A stretch of 57,119 nt of DNA from Asanoa iriomotensis (GCF_016862515.1 NZ_BONC01000051.1:1-57119), one strand, 5' to 3'; positions 1 to 8,770 are shown, counted from the stretch's first letter. Made by a program: numbers and translations. The notes: generated by a model from the letters alone, not told the origin.

Positions 1-2
1 CC

Positions 3-905
3 GACACCAAGGCCGACCGGGTGCGGGCGCGCGAGGAGACCGCGGACCTGCGGCCGGCCGTCGAGCGACGCCTGGCGGGGCGGGCCAGCGGGAAGGCGAC
101 CGTTCCGGCACCCGACGCGGGCCCGGTGTTCGGCCGGGTCGAGGTCGCCGACGCGGTGGCCTGGCGGCCGCTCGTGCTGCTCGGGCACCAGCCGCCCGCG
201 ACCGCCGGCGGGCGCCGCAGCCGGTTGAGCGCCACCCGCCTGCTGCACCCGGACCTGCGGGCGCCGCTGGCCGGCCTGCCGGCCACGCTGGTCGCGTCGC
301 TGGCCAGTGACCAGCCGGGCCGGCGCCCCTCGCCGGTCAGCGCGATCGCGATCGCCGCCGACCACGCGGTGCTGGCGGGCCTGCAGGACACCCTCGAGGT
401 GCTGGCCAGCCAGGCGGCGCTGGCCCTGCGCCGGGTCGGCCACACGGTCGAGACGAGCCGGCGGGAGCGCGACGCCTACCTGAGCGCGGTCAGCGAGCGC
501 ACGGCCGACGTGGTGATCCTGCTCGACGCCGACGAGTGGATCCGCTACGCGAGCCCGTCGATGGCCGACATGCTCAAGGTCTCCGTGCCGATCCTGTCGA
601 CCTGGCGCGACATCATCCACCGCGACGACCACGGCCAGGTCGAGAACACGCTCGACCGCGCCCGGTCGGCCATGGACGGCAGCGGCGTCAACACCGAGTG
701 GACGCTGCGCCGCGCCGACGGCTCCTGGATCCAGGTCGAGGTCAACTGCCGCGACCTGCGCAACCACCCGGCCGTGCAGGGCCTGGTGCTGACCCTGCAC
801 GACGTCACACCGGACCGCCGGGTCGACCTACCGTCGACGCTGCGCCGCCTCGACCGCTCCGCACCGGGCCGCAACCGCCGCAGCGTCTGGCGCCGGTTCG
901 GCTAA
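3..905 (+). CDS. PAS-domain sensor protein, C-terminal part (5' truncated by window)
   Basis: The frame is open from the left edge, so the real start lies upstream; a GTG at 21 is only the first possible start inside the window. The visible part has an Ala/Arg-rich region, a helical stretch around bases 360-480 that could be the end of a GAF-like domain or a linker, and then a PAS fold (about 495-810). The PAS part reads ERTADVVILLDAD, then YASPSMADML, then the typical close RRADGSWIQVEV. The protein ends soon after the PAS domain with a basic tail, so no kinase, GGDEF or EAL output domain follows. The missing part may carry the output domain. It overlaps the convergent nhaA stop by four bases. 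Confidence 0.75.
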   Translation, partial: DTKADRVRAREETADLRPAVERRLAGRASGKATVPAPDAGPVFGRVEVADAVAWRPLVLLGHQPPATAGGRRSRLSATRLLHPDLRAPLAGLPATLVASLASDQPGRRPSPVSAIAIAADHAVLAGLQDTLEVLASQAALALRRVGHTVETSRRERDAYLSAVSERTADVVILLDADEWIRYASPSMADMLKVSVPILSTWRDIIHRDDHGQVENTLDRARSAMDGSGVNTEWTLRRADGSWIQVEVNCRDLRNHPAVQGLVLTLHDVTPDRRVDLPSTLRRLDRSAPGRNRRSVWRRFG

Positions 906-2293
906 GGCCTCGTGGGGTCGCGCCAAGGACCAGTAGGTAGGGCTGGGACTCCCTCGTCGTCCTCGACCATGCACAACGGCAGCCGTTCGCCGAGGTAGCG
1001 CAGGAACAGCGAGCCGATCACCGCCGCCACCGCCGAGCCGACCAGCACGCCCAGCTTGGCGTCGGCGATCACCACCGGGTCGTCGAACGCCAGGTCCGTG
1101 ATGAACAGGCTGATCGTGAACCCGATCCCGGCGAGCGCGGCGCCGCCGATCAGGTGGCCGTAGCGCACCCGGCCGGGCAGCTCGCCGAGCTTGGTCCAGA
1201 GCGCGACGGCCGTGCCGAGCGAGATGCCGACGGTCTTGCCGACCACCAGGCCGACGAACACGCCGATCGTGACCGACGACTGTACGGCCCGGGACAGGCT
1301 CTCCTGGTTGATCACCACGCCCGCGTTGGCGAGGGCGAAGATCGGCACGATGACGTACGCGCTGAAGGGGTGCAGGGCGTCCTGCATCCGGTCGTTGGCC
1401 GGCACGGTCGCGCGGGCGGCCAGCACCGTCAGCCGGGCCCGCGCGGCGTCCGCCCGCTCGATCAGCCCGCGGCCGTAGAAGCGCAGGAACTCGAGAAACC
1501 GCGGGTCGACCGGCGTGGCCGGCACGATCAGGCCGATCACGACACCCGCCAGCGTCGGGTGGATGCCGGACTCGTAGACCGCGAACCACAGCACGATGCC
1601 GACGAGCGCGTACCACCGGAGCTGCCAGACCCCGGCCCAGCGCAGCAGGATCAGCACACCCGTCAGCGCCACGGCGACGATCAGCGGCACCATCGAGAGT
1701 GCCGGCGTGTAGAAGATGGCCATCACCACGATCGCGACGATGTCGTCGACGATCGCGAGCGTGAGGAAGAACAGCCGGAGCTGGTCGGGGCAGCGCGGGC
1801 CGAAGAGGGCCAGGATGCCGAGCAGGAACGCGGTGTCGGTGGAGATCGGGATGCCCCAGCCGTGCTCGGCCGGCGTGCCCGCGTTGAACGCGTAGTAGAT
1901 CAGCGCCGGCACGATGACCCCGCCGGCGGCGCCGAAGATGGGCGTCAGCACGTACCGGCCGCGGCGCAGCTCCCCGACCGTGATCTCCCGGTTGATCTCC
2001 AGACCCACGGTGAGGAAGAAGATCGCCATGGCCGCGTCGTTGACCCAGTGGCGCAGGTCGAGCGTTATCCCCCACTCGCCGAGCCGGATCGACGCGGTCG
2101 TCTCCCAGACCGTCTCGTAGCTGTCGCCCGGCACGTTGGCCCAGATCAGCGCCGCGATGGCGGCGGCCAGCAGGAGGAAGCCGCTGCCGGCCTCGGTGAC
2201 GAGGAACCGGGTGACCGGCTGCGGCACCAGCGGCAACGCGCTCGCCAGCCGGGTCCGCGGCCCGGGCCGCGGCGGCAACGACGCGGTGCTCAC
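902..2293 (-). CDS. nhaA: Na+/H+ antiporter NhaA
   Basis: Inner-membrane antiporter that exchanges cytoplasmic Na+ for external H+. The 463-residue protein has the family hallmarks in order: NDAAMAIFFLTVGLEI near 85-100, STDTAFLLGILALFG at 151-165 (Asp153 matches the functional Asp133 of E. coli), and LAIVDDIVAI with the ion-binding pair Asp183-Asp184. About a dozen hydrophobic segments follow. The N-terminus is a short Pro/Arg-rich cytosolic stretch. The start is GTG, seven bases after the stop of the DsbA-like gene, so the two are very likely one transcript. Many actinobacterial NhaA proteins carry a fused DsbA/thioredoxin domain; here that domain is a separate upstream gene. Confidence 0.96.
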   Translation of the reverse strand: MSTASLPPRPGPRTRLASALPLVPQPVTRFLVTEAGSGFLLLAAAIAALIWANVPGDSYETVWETTASIRLGEWGITLDLRHWVNDAAMAIFFLTVGLEINREITVGELRRGRYVLTPIFGAAGGVIVPALIYYAFNAGTPAEHGWGIPISTDTAFLLGILALFGPRCPDQLRLFFLTLAIVDDIVAIVVMAIFYTPALSMVPLIVAVALTGVLILLRWAGVWQLRWYALVGIVLWFAVYESGIHPTLAGVVIGLIVPATPVDPRFLEFLRFYGRGLIERADAARARLTVLAARATVPANDRMQDALHPFSAYVIVPIFALANAGVVINQESLSRAVQSSVTIGVFVGLVVGKTVGISLGTAVALWTKLGELPGRVRYGHLIGGAALAGIGFTISLFITDLAFDDPVVIADAKLGVLVGSAVAAVIGSLFLRYLGERLPLCMVEDDEGVPALPTGPWRDPTRP

Positions 2294-2300
2294 CCGGCGC

Positions 2301-2807
2301 CTAGCGACCGAGCCCGAGGGTGCTGCGCAACGGACCGAGCTCGACCCGGCCCGAGTAGAGGCGGCCGTCGACGAACAGGGTGGGCGTGCCGCGCACGCCG
2401 TCGGACACCCCGGTCGTGTAGTCGCGTTCCACCGCCGGCCGGGAGGCCTGTGCCGCGTCGCCGATCACGGACTCCGGGTCGGGCACACCGGCCTCGGCGG
2501 CGTAGGCGACCAGGTCCGGGTCGGTCAGCCGGGCCTGGTGCTTGAAGAGCTGGTCGTGCATGGCCCAGAAGTGCTCGCCCGACGCTTCGGCGGCCAGCGC
2601 CGCGGTCAGCGCGTACGGGTGCTTGGTGAACACCGGGAAATGCCGGTAGACGAGCCTGACCCGGCCGTCCGCACCGTCGATCAGCTTGCGCAGCACGGGG
2701 AACGCCGCGCCGCAGTAGGGGCACTCGAAGTCGCCGTACTCCACGATGGTGATCGCCGCGCCGGGATCGCCGTACACGTGCCGGTCGGGGTCGATGGCGT
2801 CACTCAC
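2301..2807 (-). CDS. DsbA-family thioredoxin-fold protein without signal peptide
   Basis: A 168-residue thioredoxin-fold protein of the DsbA/thioredoxin_4 type. The active-site pair is CPYC (Cys29, Cys32) in the context YGDFECPYC, and the cis-proline loop is RGTPTLF near residue 140. An alpha-helical insertion typical of DsbA lies between them. There is no signal peptide or membrane anchor, so it should act in the cytosol, unlike classical DsbA. It is the first gene of a pair with nhaA, seven bases apart. A redox or chaperone role toward the antiporter is inference from the known fusions. The GTG start has no good Shine-Dalgarno sequence. Confidence 0.9.
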   Translation of the reverse strand: MSDAIDPDRHVYGDPGAAITIVEYGDFECPYCGAAFPVLRKLIDGADGRVRLVYRHFPVFTKHPYALTAALAAEASGEHFWAMHDQLFKHQARLTDPDLVAYAAEAGVPDPESVIGDAAQASRPAVERDYTTGVSDGVRGTPTLFVDGRLYSGRVELGPLRSTLGLGR

Positions 2808-2863
2808 CCGTTCGATCGTGCCATCCGGACGGGCGCCCGGTGCGAAGATCGAAGATCCTCGGT

Positions 2864-2869
2864 TACCGT
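2864..2869 (+). promoter_or_regulatory. -10 box of first tandem MFS gene (leaderless)
   Basis: TACCGT lies six bases before the GTG at 2876, so transcription would begin at or very near the start codon. The paralogue downstream has TACGGT at the same distance. This supports GTG 2876 over the longer reading from 2840. No convincing -35 box is seen. Confidence 0.5.
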
Positions 2870-2875
2870 CAGCCG

Positions 2876-4093
2876 GTGGTCGACCGGTCGCTGGGTCCGG
2901 CGTTCTGGCGGTTCTGGGGCGCGTCCGCGCTCGCCAACCTCGGCGACGGCATCCGCGTCGCGGCCTTCCCGCTGCTCGCGGCGGCGTTGACCACCTCGCC
3001 GGTCGGCGTGGCCGCGGTGGCCTCCGCGCAATTCCTCCCGTGGCTGGTGACCGGCCTGTGGGCCGGCGCGCTGGCCGACCGGCGCGGCGCCCGCCAGCTC
3101 ATCGTCGCCGCCGACCTCGCCCGGGTGGCCGTGCTGCTCGCCCTGGTCGTCGCGGTCGCGGCCGGCCGGGCGACGGTCGCGGTGGTGGCCGTGGCCGCGT
3201 TCCTGCTCGGCGTGGGCGAGACGGTCCGCGACACGGCGGCACAGACCGCGATCCCCCGCCTGGTCCACGACAGCCAGTTGGAGCGGGCCAACGGCCGGCT
3301 GCTGGCCGGCGAGATCGTCGGCAACGACTTCGTCGGCCCGCCGGTCGGCGCGCTGCTGTTCGTCGCCGGCGCCGCGCTGCCGTTCGCGGTCAACGGCGCC
3401 ACCCTGGCCCTGGCGGTGATGCTGATGCTGTCGCTGCCACTGACCCTGGCACGGGCGGCGGCCGTCACGGCGGCGACGGCGGCGGCGGCAGGACAGCGAC
3501 CCGGCGTGCTCGCGGGCCTGCGCTGGCTCCTGCGCAACCCGATGCTGCGCACGCTGATCGCGGTCGCCGGGGCCGTGGGCGCCGCGGACAGCGCCTGGCT
3601 CGCCACGTTCGTCCTCTACGCCCGCGACAGCCTCGGCCTCGGTGCCGTCGGCTTCGGCCTGCTGCTCGCCACCGGCGCCGGTGGCGGCCTGCTGGGCGCG
3701 TTCGCCGCCGACCGGCTGATCGCCCGGCACGGGCACCGCGCGGTGCTCGCGTGGTCGCTGCCGCTCACCGCAGGCACACCGGCCCTGCTGGTGGTCGCGC
3801 CCGATCGGTGGGCCGCGGCCACCGTCGTGGTCACGACCAGCGCCTCGTTCGCCGTGCTCAACGTGACGGCGCGGGCCGTGCGCCAGCGGTCCGTGCCGCC
3901 GGAGCTGATGGGCCGCGTGGTCGCGGCCGTCCGCACCCTCAGCTGTGGCTGCGCGGCCCTGGGCGCGCTCCTGGGCGGCGCGCTGGCGAGCACCCTGGGT
4001 GCCGACGCCCCGTTCCTGTTCAGCGCGGTCGTGGCCGCTCTGGCCACAGTGGCGTGGTGGACGGCCTCGCACCCGGAGGCGCGGCCGGCCTAG
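2876..4093 (+). CDS. MFS transporter, tandem copy 1
   Basis: A 405-residue major facilitator protein with about 12 hydrophobic segments. The loop after helix 2 carries the MFS signature ALADRRGARQL, and the second half has a matching AADRLIARHGHRAVL. It resembles the MFS_3/enterobactin-exporter type of efflux protein; the substrate cannot be read from sequence. GTG 2876 was chosen because the next gene, a close paralogue, aligns from exactly this residue (VDRSLG), and because a -10 box sits six bases upstream. It faces away from the dsbA-nhaA pair, and only about 70 bases separate the two start sites. Confidence 0.88.
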   Translation: MVDRSLGPAFWRFWGASALANLGDGIRVAAFPLLAAALTTSPVGVAAVASAQFLPWLVTGLWAGALADRRGARQLIVAADLARVAVLLALVVAVAAGRATVAVVAVAAFLLGVGETVRDTAAQTAIPRLVHDSQLERANGRLLAGEIVGNDFVGPPVGALLFVAGAALPFAVNGATLALAVMLMLSLPLTLARAAAVTAATAAAAGQRPGVLAGLRWLLRNPMLRTLIAVAGAVGAADSAWLATFVLYARDSLGLGAVGFGLLLATGAGGGLLGAFAADRLIARHGHRAVLAWSLPLTAGTPALLVVAPDRWAAATVVVTTSASFAVLNVTARAVRQRSVPPELMGRVVAAVRTLSCGCAALGALLGGALASTLGADAPFLFSAVVAALATVAWWTASHPEARPA

Positions 4094-4113
4094 AACCATC
4101 GACATCGCACGGG

Positions 4114-4119
4114 TACGGT
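4114..4119 (+). promoter_or_regulatory. -10 box of second tandem MFS gene (leaderless)
   Basis: TACGGT is six bases before ATG 4126, in sequence clearly homologous to the region before copy 1 (GGTTACCGTCAGCC versus GGGTACGGTCACCC). The duplication therefore included the promoter. Confidence 0.5.
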
Positions 4120-4125
4120 CACCCG

Positions 4126-5331
4126 ATGGTCGACCGGTCACTGGGCACGGCGTTCTGGCGGTTCTGGGGCGCGTCGGCGCTCGCCAACCTCGGCGACGGC
4201 ATCCGCGTCGCCGCCTTCCCCCTGCTCGCCGCGGCACTGACCGCGTCACCGGTCGGCGTGGCCGCGGTCGCGGCGGCCCAGGTGCTGCCCTGGCTGGTGA
4301 CCGGCCTCTGGGCCGGCGCGCTGGCCGACCGGCGCGGCGCCCGCCAGCTCATCGTCGCGGCCGACCTCGCCCGGGTCGCCGTGCTGCTGACCCTCGTCGT
4401 GGCGGTCGCGACCGGCTGGGCGACGGTCGCGCTCGTGGTCGCGGCCGCGTTCCTGCTCGGCGTCGGGGAGACGGTCCGCGACACCGCGGCACAGACCGCG
4501 ATCCCCCGCCTGGTCCACGACAGCCAGTTGGAGCGGGCCAACGGCCGCCTGGTGGCAGGCGAGATCGTGGGCAACGAGTTCGTCGGCCCGCCGGTCGGCG
4601 CCCTGCTGTTCGTCGCGGGCGCCGCGCTGCCGTTCGCGGTCAACGGCGCGACGCTGGCCCTGGCCGTGATGCTCGTGCTGTCGCTGCCACTGAGCCTGAC
4701 CCGCCGCCCGGCCCCGGCGGCGGCCACATCCGAGCGACCGGGCGACCTGGCCGGAATGCGCTGGCTGCTGCGCCACCCCATGCTGCGCACGCTGGTCCTG
4801 GTCAGCGCCGCGGTGGGCGCGGCCGACAGCGCCTGGTTCGCCATCTTCGTGCTCTACGCCCGCGACAGCCTGGGCCTGGGCGCCGTCGGCTTCGGCCTGC
4901 TGCTCGCCACCGGCGCCGGCGGCGGCCTGCTCGGCTCGTTCGCCGCGGACCGGCTGATCGCCCGCTTCCGCCACCGCACGGTGCTGACCTGGTCGCTGGC
5001 CCTCACGGCGGGCACGCCGGCGCTGCTGGTGATCGCTCCTGACCGCTGGGCGGCGGCCACGGTGGTCGTCGTGACCAGCGCGTCGTTCGCGGTCCTCAAC
5101 GTGACCGCTCTGGCCATCCGCCAGCGCACGGTCCCGGCGGACCTGCTGGGCCGGGTGGTCGCCGCCTCCCGCACGCTCACCTACGGCTGCGCGGCCCTGG
5201 GCGCGCTCCTCGGCGGCGCGCTCGCCGGCTCGCTGGGCGCCCACGCGCCGTTCCTGTTCAGCGCCGCCGTGGCCGTCCTGGCCACGGCGGCTTGGTGGTC
5301 CGCCTCCCGCCCCGACACGCGGACGGCTTAG
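4126..5331 (+). CDS. MFS transporter, tandem copy 2
   Basis: A 401-residue MFS protein, collinear with the preceding gene over its whole length and identical at the great majority of positions. Shared blocks include FWRFWGASALANLGDGIRVA, ADRRGARQLIVAADLARVAV and TAIPRLVHDSQLERANGRL. Differences cluster in the central loop after helix 6 (AAAVTAAT in copy 1 against RRPAPAAATSERPG here) and in scattered membrane positions. Recent tandem duplication is the simplest reading. It starts 32 bases after the first copy ends and overlaps the convergent aldo/keto reductase stop by four bases. Substrate unknown; efflux is likely. Confidence 0.9.
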   Translation: MVDRSLGTAFWRFWGASALANLGDGIRVAAFPLLAAALTASPVGVAAVAAAQVLPWLVTGLWAGALADRRGARQLIVAADLARVAVLLTLVVAVATGWATVALVVAAAFLLGVGETVRDTAAQTAIPRLVHDSQLERANGRLVAGEIVGNEFVGPPVGALLFVAGAALPFAVNGATLALAVMLVLSLPLSLTRRPAPAAATSERPGDLAGMRWLLRHPMLRTLVLVSAAVGAADSAWFAIFVLYARDSLGLGAVGFGLLLATGAGGGLLGSFAADRLIARFRHRTVLTWSLALTAGTPALLVIAPDRWAAATVVVVTSASFAVLNVTALAIRQRTVPADLLGRVVAASRTLTYGCAALGALLGGALAGSLGAHAPFLFSAAVAVLATAAWWSASRPDTRTA

Positions 5332-6305
5332 AACCCTTCCGAGTCACGCGGGGTGTAGTGCTCTTCCAGAAGCGCGATCTCGTCTTCGGTGAGGTCCAGG
5401 TCCAGCGCGGCGATCGCGTCGGTGAGGTGGTGTTCCTTGGTCACGCCGACGATCGGTGCGGTGACCGTGTCCTTGGCAAGCACCCACGCCAGCGCCACCG
5501 CGGCGCGGGACACGCCGCGCTTGTCGGCTAGCGTGCCGACCGCCTCGACGATCCGGCGGTCCGCGTCCCGCGACTGCTGGTAGAGGGTCGCGCCGAAGCG
5601 GTCCGTGCCGCTGCGGTCCGTGGTGGTGGCCCAGTCGCGGGTCAGCTTGCCGCGGGCCAGCGGGCTCCACGGGATCACGCCCACGCCCTGGTCGAGGCAG
5701 TACGGGAGCATCTCCCGCTCCTCCTCGCGCATCAGCAGGTTGTAGTGGTTCTGCATGGACACGAAGCGGGTCCAGCCGCCCAGGTCGGCCGCGTGCTGCA
5801 GCTGCGCGAACTGCCAGGTCCACATCGACGAGGCGCCCAGGTAGCGGACCTTGCCCGCGCGGACCAGGTCGTGCAGCGCCTCCATCGTCTCCTCGACCGG
5901 GGTGTTCGGGTCGAAGCGGTGGATCTGATAGAGGTCGATGTAGTCGGTGCGCAGCCGGCGCAGGCTGGCCTCGACCTGCGTCATGATGGCGCCGCGGGAC
6001 AGGCCCGAGCCGTTGGGGCCGTCGCCCATCCGGCCGTGCACCTTGGTGGCGATGACGACCTCGTCGCGGCGGGCCAGCTCGCCGATCACCTGGCCGACGA
6101 TCTCCTCGCTCGAGCCGAGGGCGTACACGTTGGCGGTGTCGAACGTGGTCACGCCCGCCTCGAGGGCCGCTCGGATGAGCGGCCGGGACGCGTCGAGCCG
6201 CAAGCTCCACGCGTGGTGGCCGCGGCTCGGGTCGCCGAAGCCCATGCATCCGACGACGACTTTCGAGATGACGAGGCCGGACGAGCCCAGGCGCGTGTAT
6301 TCCAT
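5328..6305 (-). CDS. Aldo/keto reductase
   Basis: An NADPH-dependent oxidoreductase with a TIM-barrel fold, 325 residues from ATG 6305. The family tetrad is visible: Asp56 (TFDTANVYALGSSEE), Tyr61, Lys88 (VIATKVHG) and His129 (DLYQIHRFDPNTPVEE). The cofactor region PIVGVTKEHHL is near the C-terminus. ATG 6305 is preferred because GGAG lies seven bases upstream, and homologues begin with the same MEYTRLGSSGL; a GTG 33 bases earlier is possible. It resembles the YajO/AKR11-12 group acting on aldehydes or sugars. Convergent with the MFS pair. Confidence 0.93.
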   Translation of the reverse strand: MEYTRLGSSGLVISKVVVGCMGFGDPSRGHHAWSLRLDASRPLIRAALEAGVTTFDTANVYALGSSEEIVGQVIGELARRDEVVIATKVHGRMGDGPNGSGLSRGAIMTQVEASLRRLRTDYIDLYQIHRFDPNTPVEETMEALHDLVRAGKVRYLGASSMWTWQFAQLQHAADLGGWTRFVSMQNHYNLLMREEEREMLPYCLDQGVGVIPWSPLARGKLTRDWATTTDRSGTDRFGATLYQQSRDADRRIVEAVGTLADKRGVSRAAVALAWVLAKDTVTAPIVGVTKEHHLTDAIAALDLDLTEDEIALLEEHYTPRDSEGF

Positions 6306-6408
6306 GGGGGCGCTCCGTTCAGCGAGGGGGTTCGCCACTGGAGGCTACGCCGGGCACGCGGATGCCCGCGCGGCGCATGAGGCCGCGCGGGCTTCCGTCA
6401 GAGCCGAC

Positions 6409-7899
6409 TCAGTGCACCGGCACGTAGTCGGAGCTGTTGTTGCCGGACTCGTCGGCGGTCAGCGGCTGGCCGACCGTGCGCCCGATGCCCTCGTAGACGT
6501 CGGGCCGCGACGACTTCAGGATCGCGCCCCAGATGATGCCGATGAGCGCCGCCGCACCGATCAGGCCGGGCAGCAGCCAGCGCAGGTAGGACGGGTTGGT
6601 CGGCGCCAGCAGGCTGTTGAAGTTGCCGACCAGCGTGATCAGCAGCGCGGTCAGCAGGATCGTCGCCAGGGCCGGGGCGACCTGACCCTGCCAGGTCGAC
6701 TCGTCGGCCCGGCGGACCCGGAAGTAGCCGACGACCGCCGCCGAGGTGGCCGCCATCAGCAGCACGACGCCGACCGCGGACACACCGGACAGCCAGGTGA
6801 ACAGGTCGAGCACCGGGTCCTTGCCGGCGGCGATGAAGCCGACCAGCACGACGATCGCGATGACGGACTGCGACAGCGAGCCGGCGATCGGCGCCATCGT
6901 CCGGCGGCTGGTGCGGCCGAGGAACTGCGGCAGCACCCGCTCACGACCGAGCGCGAACAGGTAGCGCGCCACTCCATTGTGGAACGAGAGCAGAGCGGCG
7001 AACACGCTGGTGAAGAACAGCACGACCGCGATGTCGGCGATCGTGGCGTTGGTGTGCTCGGCCAGGGTGCCGAACACGACACCGGGGCCGGCCTCGGTCG
7101 CGGCCTGCTGCACGTTGTCGGGGCCGACCACGACGGTCATCGCCCACGCCGAGACGGCGTAGAAGAGGCCGGTGAACAGCACGGCGAAGAAGGTGGCCCG
7201 GGCGACCGTGTGGCGGGGGTCCTTGACCTCCTCGCTGTAGATGGCGCCGGACTCGAAGCCGGTGAAGGCCGCGATGCCTAGTGCGAACACCGCGCCGACC
7301 CCGCTGGCGAACAGGTTGCCGAAGTCCCAGCCGGCCATCGAGACGCTGCCGCCGGCCGGGTTGGTCAGGCCGATGATGTCGAACAGGGCGGTCGCCAGGA
7401 TCTCGAGGATCAGCAGCACCGCGAGGACGGTGGCGTTGAGGTCGACGCGGAGCATGCCCAGGATGCCGATCAGCACCCACGCCGCGATGGACCAGACCCA
7501 CCACTGCATGTCGACGCTGAACTTGGTGTTCATGAAGTCGGCGAAGATGAAGCCGAAGAGGCCGTAGAGGCCGATCTGGATCGCGTTGTACGCGGTCAGC
7601 GCGACGAACGAGCCGCCGACGCCGGCGGGGCGGCCGATGCCTTGGGCGATGTACGAGTAAAAGGCGCCCGCGTTGGCGACGTGGCGGCTCATTGCCGCGT
7701 AGCCGACCGCGAAGATGCCCAGGATCACGGCGAGCACCAGGAAGGACAGCGGAACGCCCTTCGAGCCGGTGACGGCGAAGGTCGTGGTGACGCCGCCACC
7801 GAGCACGGTCAGCGGCGCCGACGCCGCCACGACGAAGAAGAACAGGTGTACTACGCCGAGGCGTCGCCTGGCGAGAGTTCCTGCGAGCTGTTCGGACAC
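6409..7899 (-). CDS. APC-family amino acid/amine permease
   Basis: A 496-residue amino acid-polyamine-organocation permease with about 12 membrane segments. The first transport helix contains FFFVVAASAPLTVLGGGV, and the helix 6 region has AFTGFESGAIYSEEVKDPRHTV, a strong APC signature. The cytosolic C-terminus is short. GTG 7899 is chosen because GAGGAA lies about eight bases upstream and a -35/-10 promoter lies just beyond it; the longer frame up to 8088 would run through that promoter. The substrate is unknown, but the nearby amine oxidase makes amines or amino acids plausible. This is inference. Confidence 0.92.
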   Translation of the reverse strand: MSEQLAGTLARRRLGVVHLFFFVVAASAPLTVLGGGVTTTFAVTGSKGVPLSFLVLAVILGIFAVGYAAMSRHVANAGAFYSYIAQGIGRPAGVGGSFVALTAYNAIQIGLYGLFGFIFADFMNTKFSVDMQWWVWSIAAWVLIGILGMLRVDLNATVLAVLLILEILATALFDIIGLTNPAGGSVSMAGWDFGNLFASGVGAVFALGIAAFTGFESGAIYSEEVKDPRHTVARATFFAVLFTGLFYAVSAWAMTVVVGPDNVQQAATEAGPGVVFGTLAEHTNATIADIAVVLFFTSVFAALLSFHNGVARYLFALGRERVLPQFLGRTSRRTMAPIAGSLSQSVIAIVVLVGFIAAGKDPVLDLFTWLSGVSAVGVVLLMAATSAAVVGYFRVRRADESTWQGQVAPALATILLTALLITLVGNFNSLLAPTNPSYLRWLLPGLIGAAALIGIIWGAILKSSRPDVYEGIGRTVGQPLTADESGNNSSDYVPVH

Positions 7900-7947
7900 T
7901 GGGGGGTTCCTCGATTCAGAGGTGTTTGATCGGTTTCGCGACGCCCG

Positions 7948-7976
7948 ATCGTACGACCACGATCTCCACCACTCAA
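7948..7976 (-). promoter_or_regulatory. Promoter of APC permease gene
   Basis: On the minus strand, TTGAGT (7971-7976) and TACGAT (7948-7953) are separated by exactly 17 bases, a well-formed housekeeping-sigma promoter. The leader to GTG 7899 is about 40 bases and holds the GAGGAA ribosome site. Confidence 0.65.
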
Positions 7977-8011
7977 GACTGTGGAGGGTCCTTATCGAAG
8001 GATCACAACGG

Positions 8012-8040
8012 TTGAATGCGGGCCAAGATCGGCGTACAGT
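8012..8040 (+). promoter_or_regulatory. Promoter of GPP34 gene
   Basis: TTGAAT (8012-8017) and TACAGT (8035-8040) are 17 bases apart. Transcription would start near 8047, which excludes the ATG at 8016 and supports ATG 8112, giving a leader of about 65 bases. It is back-to-back with the APC permease promoter. Confidence 0.65.
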
Positions 8041-8111
8041 TTGCCCCGCACAAAATCGGCGCCCCCATCCCACCGCCGGTGATCTCATCGACTCCGACTC
8101 CGCCTGAGGTT

Positions 8112-8756
8112 ATGAGCGACTTAGGGCTTGCCGACGAACTTTTCCTTGCCGGCCACAACGAATACACCGGCAAGACGGTCATCAACCAGGAGATGCTGGA
8201 TGCCGGCCTGGCCGGCGCCGCGCTATGCGAGCTGATCCTGCAGAGACGCGTGACCGTCATGGCCACCAAGGTGGCCGTCGACGATCCGCGCCCCTGGGGT
8301 GACCCGGTCACCGACGTGGTCCTGCGCGAGATCCACAGCAGAGGCAACGAGTTCGTCCCCCGCGCCTGGGTGGAACACCTCCGCGGCAACGTCGGCGAGG
8401 TCGTGGCACAGCGGGCCGTCGCCGCGGGGATGGTCCGTCGCGACGAGCAGCGTTCTGGGCTGTCCAGGAAGATCACTGTGCGTTACCCGGCGGTCAACGC
8501 GCTGACGGCGACCCGGCCGCTCGTGCGACTGTCCTACTACCTACAGCGACCGGCGCAGATCGATGCGCAGACAGCCACGCTCGCCGCCCTGATCAAGGCC
8601 ACTGGCCTCGAACAACGCATCATGCTGGAGTGGACCCGGCAAGAGGTGACCGACAGCATCGGGGCGATCGTCGCGCGCCTTCCCGCTCCGCTGCGTGATT
8701 GCATCCAGGGCGTCGAAGGCGCGGTCGCGGCCATGGCCGTCATTACTCGCCGTTAA
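8112..8756 (+). CDS. GPP34 (Golgi phosphoprotein 3-like) family protein
   Basis: A 214-residue mostly helical protein. The opening DELFLAGHNEYTGKTVINQE, followed by AGLAGAALCELILQRRV, matches the GPP34/GOLPH3 domain, a family abundant in actinobacteria. Eukaryotic members bind phosphatidylinositol-4-phosphate; the bacterial role is not established. The start follows from the promoter at 8012-8040 and from family N-termini. The gene is visibly poorer in G+C than its neighbours (the 60 bases from 8101 are about 58% GC by count), which may mean recent acquisition. It ends before a perfect bidirectional hairpin. Confidence 0.8.
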   Translation: MSDLGLADELFLAGHNEYTGKTVINQEMLDAGLAGAALCELILQRRVTVMATKVAVDDPRPWGDPVTDVVLREIHSRGNEFVPRAWVEHLRGNVGEVVAQRAVAAGMVRRDEQRSGLSRKITVRYPAVNALTATRPLVRLSYYLQRPAQIDAQTATLAALIKATGLEQRIMLEWTRQEVTDSIGAIVARLPAPLRDCIQGVEGAVAAMAVITRR

Positions 8757-8770
8757 TATTCACAAAATAC

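Noticed and set aside
1154-2545. A 463-codon plus-strand frame across nhaA and the DsbA-like gene
   Set aside because: It is the antisense shadow of nhaA; it is rich in Arg/Asp/His, typical of reversed GC-rich membrane genes.
2746-5331. An 861-codon plus-strand frame spanning both MFS genes
   Set aside because: Its first half is a +1/+2 shadow of MFS copy 1; only the part from 4126 is real protein, identical in plan to copy 1. It is not a fusion of the two.
8016-8111. An earlier ATG (8016) for the GPP34 gene
   Set aside because: It falls inside the -35/-10 promoter (8012-8040), so it would not be in the transcript.
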